Assembly: GCA_022577435.1 (NCBI GenBank)
Contig: JAKOON010000013.1
Location: forward strand, 347,001 to 411,000
DNA: 64,000 nt
Direction: 5' to 3'
Source: Embiotoca jacksoni
Taxonomy: Eukaryota; Chordata; Actinopteri; Embiotocidae
Made by a program: the position numbers and the translations under genes. The notes below the pieces were generated by a model that worked only from the letters and a program-made list of their open reading frames with translations, was not told where the DNA came from and ran no database searches. Positions 60,038 through 64,000 of this stretch are shown here, piece by piece (position 1 is the stretch's first letter; each line of letters opens with the position of its first letter).

Positions 60038-60040
<3 letters not shown>

Positions 60041-60111
60041 CCGTACAGTCCTGCAAGTTTAGTTCACCCAGAAAGAAAGTGTAGATAGACACAATTACAC
60101 ACTCCAGCCTG

Positions 60112-60116
<5 letters not shown>

Positions 60117-60188
<72 letters not shown>
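60117..60188. repeat. (CA)n microsatellite
   Basis: CA run of about 72 bp preceded by GCGCGC. Fourth of four alternating TG/CA tracts in 0.7 kb. Confidence 0.97.
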
Positions 60189-60194
<6 letters not shown>

Positions 60195-61535
60195 AAATTC
60201 TAGTCTTGTTTTCCTGAAAACAGTCGTGGACACACAGTCAGAGACGCGATCTTGCGACCGACCGACTCGTTCTCAGGATGAAGTGAAGATGACGTTGAAC
60301 GTGTCACCGACGCCGAGATCATCTGCAGCTTTTCCGACGGTCCTGAATATTAAAATGCAACTTTCAATCTGCGAGAAGGTGCAATCAAAAAGTTCGGAGA
60401 CGACTCGTGTTGCACGCGGACAGAAGAGTGATGACCAGAAAGCACGCATCAAATTTGGAGTCGAATGTTCGGGGCAGTAGGAAGAAGTGGGAGTCCGAGC
60501 CGGAGGGGAACAACAGTTGTGTTGTTGTAGGTGGGGAACTTGTACGTTTTCAACGTGCTCCGTCATGTGGGGGGGGACCACGTTGCCATGGCGCCACGTT
60601 TTCTCACAGGAATTTAGTGACTTCCTGGATTTAGAAAGCCGTCTTTCAATAATGACACAGCTTTCAATTTCCAGTTTAGAATCTTTCAGCTCATTGTTTT
60701 GGTTTTTCACAACCCACAACTTGTGATTCTGCTCTTATAAACCCAGTTTCTAACACAAGCAGCAGTAATTTCTGGGATAAACCCCGCCCCAAACTGCAGG
60801 GAGGCGGAGTTAGCGAGCAGCTGGTGAACACAGAGTCACGATTTGAATTTCATTCGTCAGCCGGCCAGAAACTCGTCTCCCAATGAATTTTAATGATGCT
60901 TTGTGTTTGCGTCTAACACTCACATTTCCCATTAAAATTCAATCAGGTGATAATATGTGAATAATTTGTTTACATCTTGTTCTGCTGCCCTTCAAAAAAA
61001 AAAAACACAAACATCCGTCAATACAACTTGAAGATTTCTGAGTGTTTCAGTTACAGTGTTGTGAAATATCTGCAGATTGAGGCTGTTTAAAGTCAAAGAC
61101 ACCAGACTCCCGTATCATAACAGACATAATTCACGTGACGACTGCAACAGATCGGAGCACCGTAAACAGAAAGAAGAACATAAAAATAAAAAGAGATGTT
61201 TGTAGTTAAAGATTGCCGTTTGAAGAAACGATGAAGGTGGATGTTCCTGCGAGCGTCTGTGAACAGTAACTTTAGTGATTTTTATGACGCTGCGGTATTA
61301 TTGGATGTGAAATCCCCCCCCCCCCCCCCTCCCGTCATCGCTCTACTGGTAATGATAGTATTATCCTCACTTCCTCCCCGACCTGAGGAGGAGCCCGTCG
61401 CCGGCGCTCAGGATTGCTGCGAGTGATCCGTCCGTTTCATCAGCCAGATAACTGTCGCTCCTGCAGAGCAGGAGTGGATGATCCCGCCGAGAAATACCGT
61501 TTCACAGCCTAATTGGGCGCAGCGGGGGCTTTACA

Positions 61536-61855
61536 GGTACACACACAAGTACACACACACGTACACACACAGGTACACACACACGGGTACACACACGGGT
61601 ACACACACACAGGTACACACACACAGGTACACACACGTACACACACGGGTACACACACGTACACACACAGGTACACACACACGTACACACACAGGTACAC
61701 ACACACGGGTACACACACGGGTACACACACACAGGTACACACACACAGGTACACACACGTACACACACGGGTACACACACGTACACACACGGGTACACAC
61801 ACAGGTACACACAAAGGTACACACACGTACACACACAGGTACACACACACACAGG
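61536..61855. repeat. GTACACACAC-type variant minisatellite
   Basis: About 320 bp built from ACACAC blocks of 8-12 bp separated by GGTAC, CGTAC or CGGGTAC joints. A longer unit (about 132 bp: ACACACGGGTAC twice, ACACACACAGGTAC twice, then CGTAC) appears twice, near 61580 and 61708. Open frames across it (Thr/His/Tyr or Cys/Val rich) are low complexity. Confidence 0.93.
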
Positions 61856-61983
61856 AGTGTGTGAGCGGCTCAGCTGACACACCGAATCCACATCAATATT
61901 TTCTCAAATATTTTAATGTAATTCGCATTTTTCTGTGTAAAATTGTAGGAATTGTAAAAAAATTGCAAATTGAGAAAGAAAAA

Positions 61984-62014
<31 letters not shown>

Positions 62015-62205
62015 AAAGCACTATCTGATGAAGGTATGAATTAGTAATCACTTCCTGTGATAATAATCGTGCTGCACAACAACGACTCTTTGGTAATAAA
62101 GTGAGTTTTGTTTAAAAAGACGTACTTTATGCCGTCAATACTTTCAGCACAGCTTCTGCTGACCACAGTTTTTAGCGAAAAAATTAACCACAGAAATAAG
62201 ACAAA

Positions 62206-62207
<2 letters not shown>

Positions 62208-62271
<64 letters not shown>
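62208..62271. repeat. (GT)n microsatellite at the gfra1 splice donor
   Basis: About 32 perfect units. On the gfra1 sense (minus) strand it is (AC)32 starting five bases after the exon end, just inside the GTGAG donor. Confidence 0.97.
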
Positions 62272-62272
<1 letters not shown>

Positions 62273-62276
62273 TCAC

Positions 62277-62461
62277 CTGTAAGCTGCCACAGAAGTGGTA
62301 AATGCCCGGGTCTGTGTTGATGTGGTTGTCGATGGTGTTGGGGTTGTTGCGTTCACGGTTCCTCTGGTAGGGGGTGGTGGTGGAGGTGGTGGTCTGGACG
62401 GGGGACATCGGCTGCCACACGCCGACGTCCGTCCCGTTCCCAAAGGCCTGGATGGCGTTAC
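62277..62461 (-). CDS. gfra1: gfra1 coding exon after the cysteine-rich domains (third from last)
   Basis: The minus strand after CTCTGCAG completes one codon and reads NAIQAFGNGTDVGVWQP, then PVQTTTSTTT and ends YHFCGSLQ (61 whole codons). NAIQAFGNG-DV-VWQP and PVQTTT are diagnostic of GFRA1; CGSLQ aligns with CANLQ of the mammalian protein. This is the end of the third cysteine-rich domain and the Thr-rich linker to the membrane. FGNGT holds a possible N-glycosylation site. The segment RNRERNNPNTIDNHINTD differs from mammals. It enters in phase 1 and leaves in phase 0. The donor GTGAG runs straight into (AC)32. Confidence 0.96.
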
Positions 62462-62841
62462 CTGCAGAGGTCAGAGGTCAGGGACCAAACTTTAAATCTA
62501 TCCAGAAGCACAAATCTTGCTTGTTTTTTTTACTCAGGTTTACAGAACGATGCTTTTTCTGAACTAATACGATCTCTCGTTGTTGGTAAAGTTTGGGTTT
62601 ATACGACAGAAGCGGGGTCATTTTAGCACCGAGCTGGGTTCCCCTCGTGTAAATAAAACTGTATATCGCACAAGTCCAAAACCACAATTAAAGCAGCGGT
62701 AGAAGGTACTTAGGTTTTTTTGTTATCGCTTCCCTCCATTATAAATTCACCGCACCGTCAAAAACCTGAGTGCTGATGTGGCTATTTACCATTAGAGTCC
62801 ATTAGCGGCCCTATTAATAGCTTTTTCTATGGCTTTGATGT

Positions 62842-62844
<3 letters not shown>

Positions 62845-62875
<31 letters not shown>
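62845..62875. repeat. (CA)n microsatellite
   Basis: CA run of about 31 bp. Confidence 0.96.
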
Positions 62876-62876
<1 letters not shown>

Positions 62877-63429
62877 CAGAGGAAAGCTGAGCTTCACAGA
62901 GCTGCTGTTTGAACGTAATCATATTCTCTCCTCCTATAGTGAATTATGACCCTGATACTTGTGGTGAAGGAAAACAGAGCTCATCTGCATAACGACTCTT
63001 TAACCCCACTGAAATAGTCATACATACATGTGCAGAAACACACAGGTTATGTCTGTATGACGTAGCCACATCTTTGACAAATTTAAATATTAAAAACAGT
63101 CAAATTAACACGACTAACAGTGTCGATGATTCATTTAATCTGGGTTTAAAAATGATTGCATACATTAATGAGATGCTTTGTGACATTTGTAAATAATAAT
63201 GTGCAAATACAAAGCTGTAATTTTGATTGTGTTCTGTTAAAATATGAAATATTTACATGCAGTTTATTCCCTTTATTCAAGCAGTAACCCATCAATCTTT
63301 TTCTTTGAGTATTATTGGCTCAATCTGATTTGATTGATTGGTCCTCTGATTATGATGTCGACAACAGTCAGATTTGTTCTGAAATCTGTCAAGAGACACT
63401 CGATCAGAAGATATTCATCACTAAAGGAA

Positions 63430-63585
63430 TCACTGCAGCTGAGTTTTTTGCGGTTTCCACGTCTGTGGAAACAACCGAAACCATGACAACGCAGGAAGAA
63501 GAGCTGGTAAAATAAAGAGCGGAGGACCGAGCACAGGACCCTGAGGGACGCCACGGCGATTACAAGTTTTGGTTATATGGATGTC
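63430..63585 (-). pseudogene. LINE reverse-transcriptase remnant
   Basis: The minus strand reads RRGVPQGPVLGPPLFI, the conserved non-LTR reverse-transcriptase block, preceded by weakly matching sequence (DIHITKTC). No catalytic motif follows. Dead fragment. Confidence 0.65.
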
Positions 63586-64000
63586 TGTCAGTGAGGTTGG
63601 ATGTTCACCGGACGCACCGGGTTCTGGTACGAGGAGTTTTATTGTTAACAGTAAAGTTGAAAGTGTCTTTCCATGTGAATGGATTTGCTGACTCGACACC
63701 AAACAAATCTTTAAGTCCGAAAGTTGCATCGCAGGGCCGGAGGAGGTCATGCAGACGTGCCGGTCGGATGATTGATGGCAGGTATTTCTCCCGTGAGTGA
63801 ACCCTCATGGTCTGTGTGTGCTCGGCCTCTCAGCAAGTTAATAATTAAATTCCTGTTGCAACTTTGACAGACAGCCGTTAGAAAAATGCGGATTTCTCGA
63901 AGAAATAAATCAACTTTACCTCATTTTGCATTTTTTTAAATTTTTTTTTTACATCTGCGATATTAGTGTAGCAGTACAGGAGAATATTGAACTGGACCGA

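Larger units (their letters stand above)
55892..62276 (-). other. gfra1: gfra1 intron, 6.4 kb
   Basis: Dense in simple repeats: CA/TG tracts at 56211, 57316, 59477, 59733, 59954 and 60117, the GTAC/CA minisatellite (61536-61855) and a T tract (about 61989-62014). R1 copy 9 lies at 58154. 56300-57300 and 57380-58150 hold nothing I recognise except short AT-rich motifs. 60285-60720 may be an old transposon fragment (see rejected items). The intron starts GTGAG followed at once by (AC)n. Confidence 0.85.
62462..64000 (-). other. gfra1: gfra1 intron continuing past the window edge
   Basis: No further gfra1 exon recognised. It holds a short CA run (62845-62875) and a LINE remnant (about 63430-63560). 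62770-62840 is a non-repetitive AT-rich stretch (CCATTAGCGGCCCTATTAAT) that may be conserved non-coding DNA. The remainder shows nothing I recognise. Confidence 0.75.

Noticed and set aside
60285..60720. Possible mariner or other transposon copy (GGTGCAATCAAAAAGTTCGG)
   Set aside because: The motif resembles a fish transposon end and the one near 8270 is similar (GAAATCAAAAAGTTCTG), but I could not find a convincing transposase match or matching ends, so I left it unannotated.
61478..62016. Open frames of over 100 codons in several frames
   Set aside because: They are the GTAC/CA minisatellite read in different frames.

Overview
The window looks like teleost fish nuclear DNA, probably a percomorph (an inference). 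The evidence is about three dozen long (CA/TG)n tracts, spliceosomal introns of 2-25 kb, repeat families typical of fish, and vertebrate exons whose protein sequence is recognisable. It holds the 3' ends of two convergent genes and no prokaryote-like genes. Nearly all open frames are low-complexity runs (Cys-Val or His-Thr dipeptides from CA/TG repeats, Ser/Arg-rich runs from polypurine DNA) or chance frames.

Gene 1, plus strand: atrnl1 (attractin-like 1), last three coding exons at 3598-3693, 28843-28957 and 41119-41240, ending in TGA. They encode the conserved cytoplasmic tail of an attractin-family membrane protein. The introns are 25.1 kb and 12.2 kb. A probable 3'UTR runs to an ATTAAA signal near 42.76 kb.

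Gene 2, minus strand: gfra1 (GDNF-family receptor alpha-1), last three coding exons at 62461-62277, 55891-55844 and 53667-53515. They encode the region after the cysteine-rich domains and the GPI-anchor signal. A probable 3'UTR runs to an AATAAA signal near 51.04 kb. The tail-to-tail arrangement of atrnl1 and gfra1 matches human 10q25, which supports both identifications and the choice of ATRNL1 over ATRN.

The rest is intron and intergenic DNA. It holds CA/TG, TA, GGAT and CAGT/CAGA microsatellites, a 25-bp minisatellite (22.0-22.25 kb), a GTAC/CA variant minisatellite (61.5-61.9 kb), long polypurine and polypyrimidine blocks, and about ten copies of one dispersed repeat (called R1 here). It also holds two copies of a DNA-transposon-like repeat (R2), two copies of a short repeat (R3), three LINE reverse-transcriptase remnants and one mariner-like transposase remnant. 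I found no RNA genes, CRISPR arrays or complete autonomous mobile elements.

The most interesting signals are dinucleotide repeats placed exactly at splice sites of both genes. A (GT)25 tract takes the place of the pyrimidine tract of an atrnl1 acceptor, with a complementary (CA)39 tract about 110 nt upstream. An (AC)32 tract begins five bases inside a gfra1 intron. Also notable are a candidate 21-nt atrnl1 microexon, a symmetric 48-nt gfra1 exon, a perfect 16-bp hairpin at 31.0 kb and four ATTGGCT boxes spaced about 40 bp apart.
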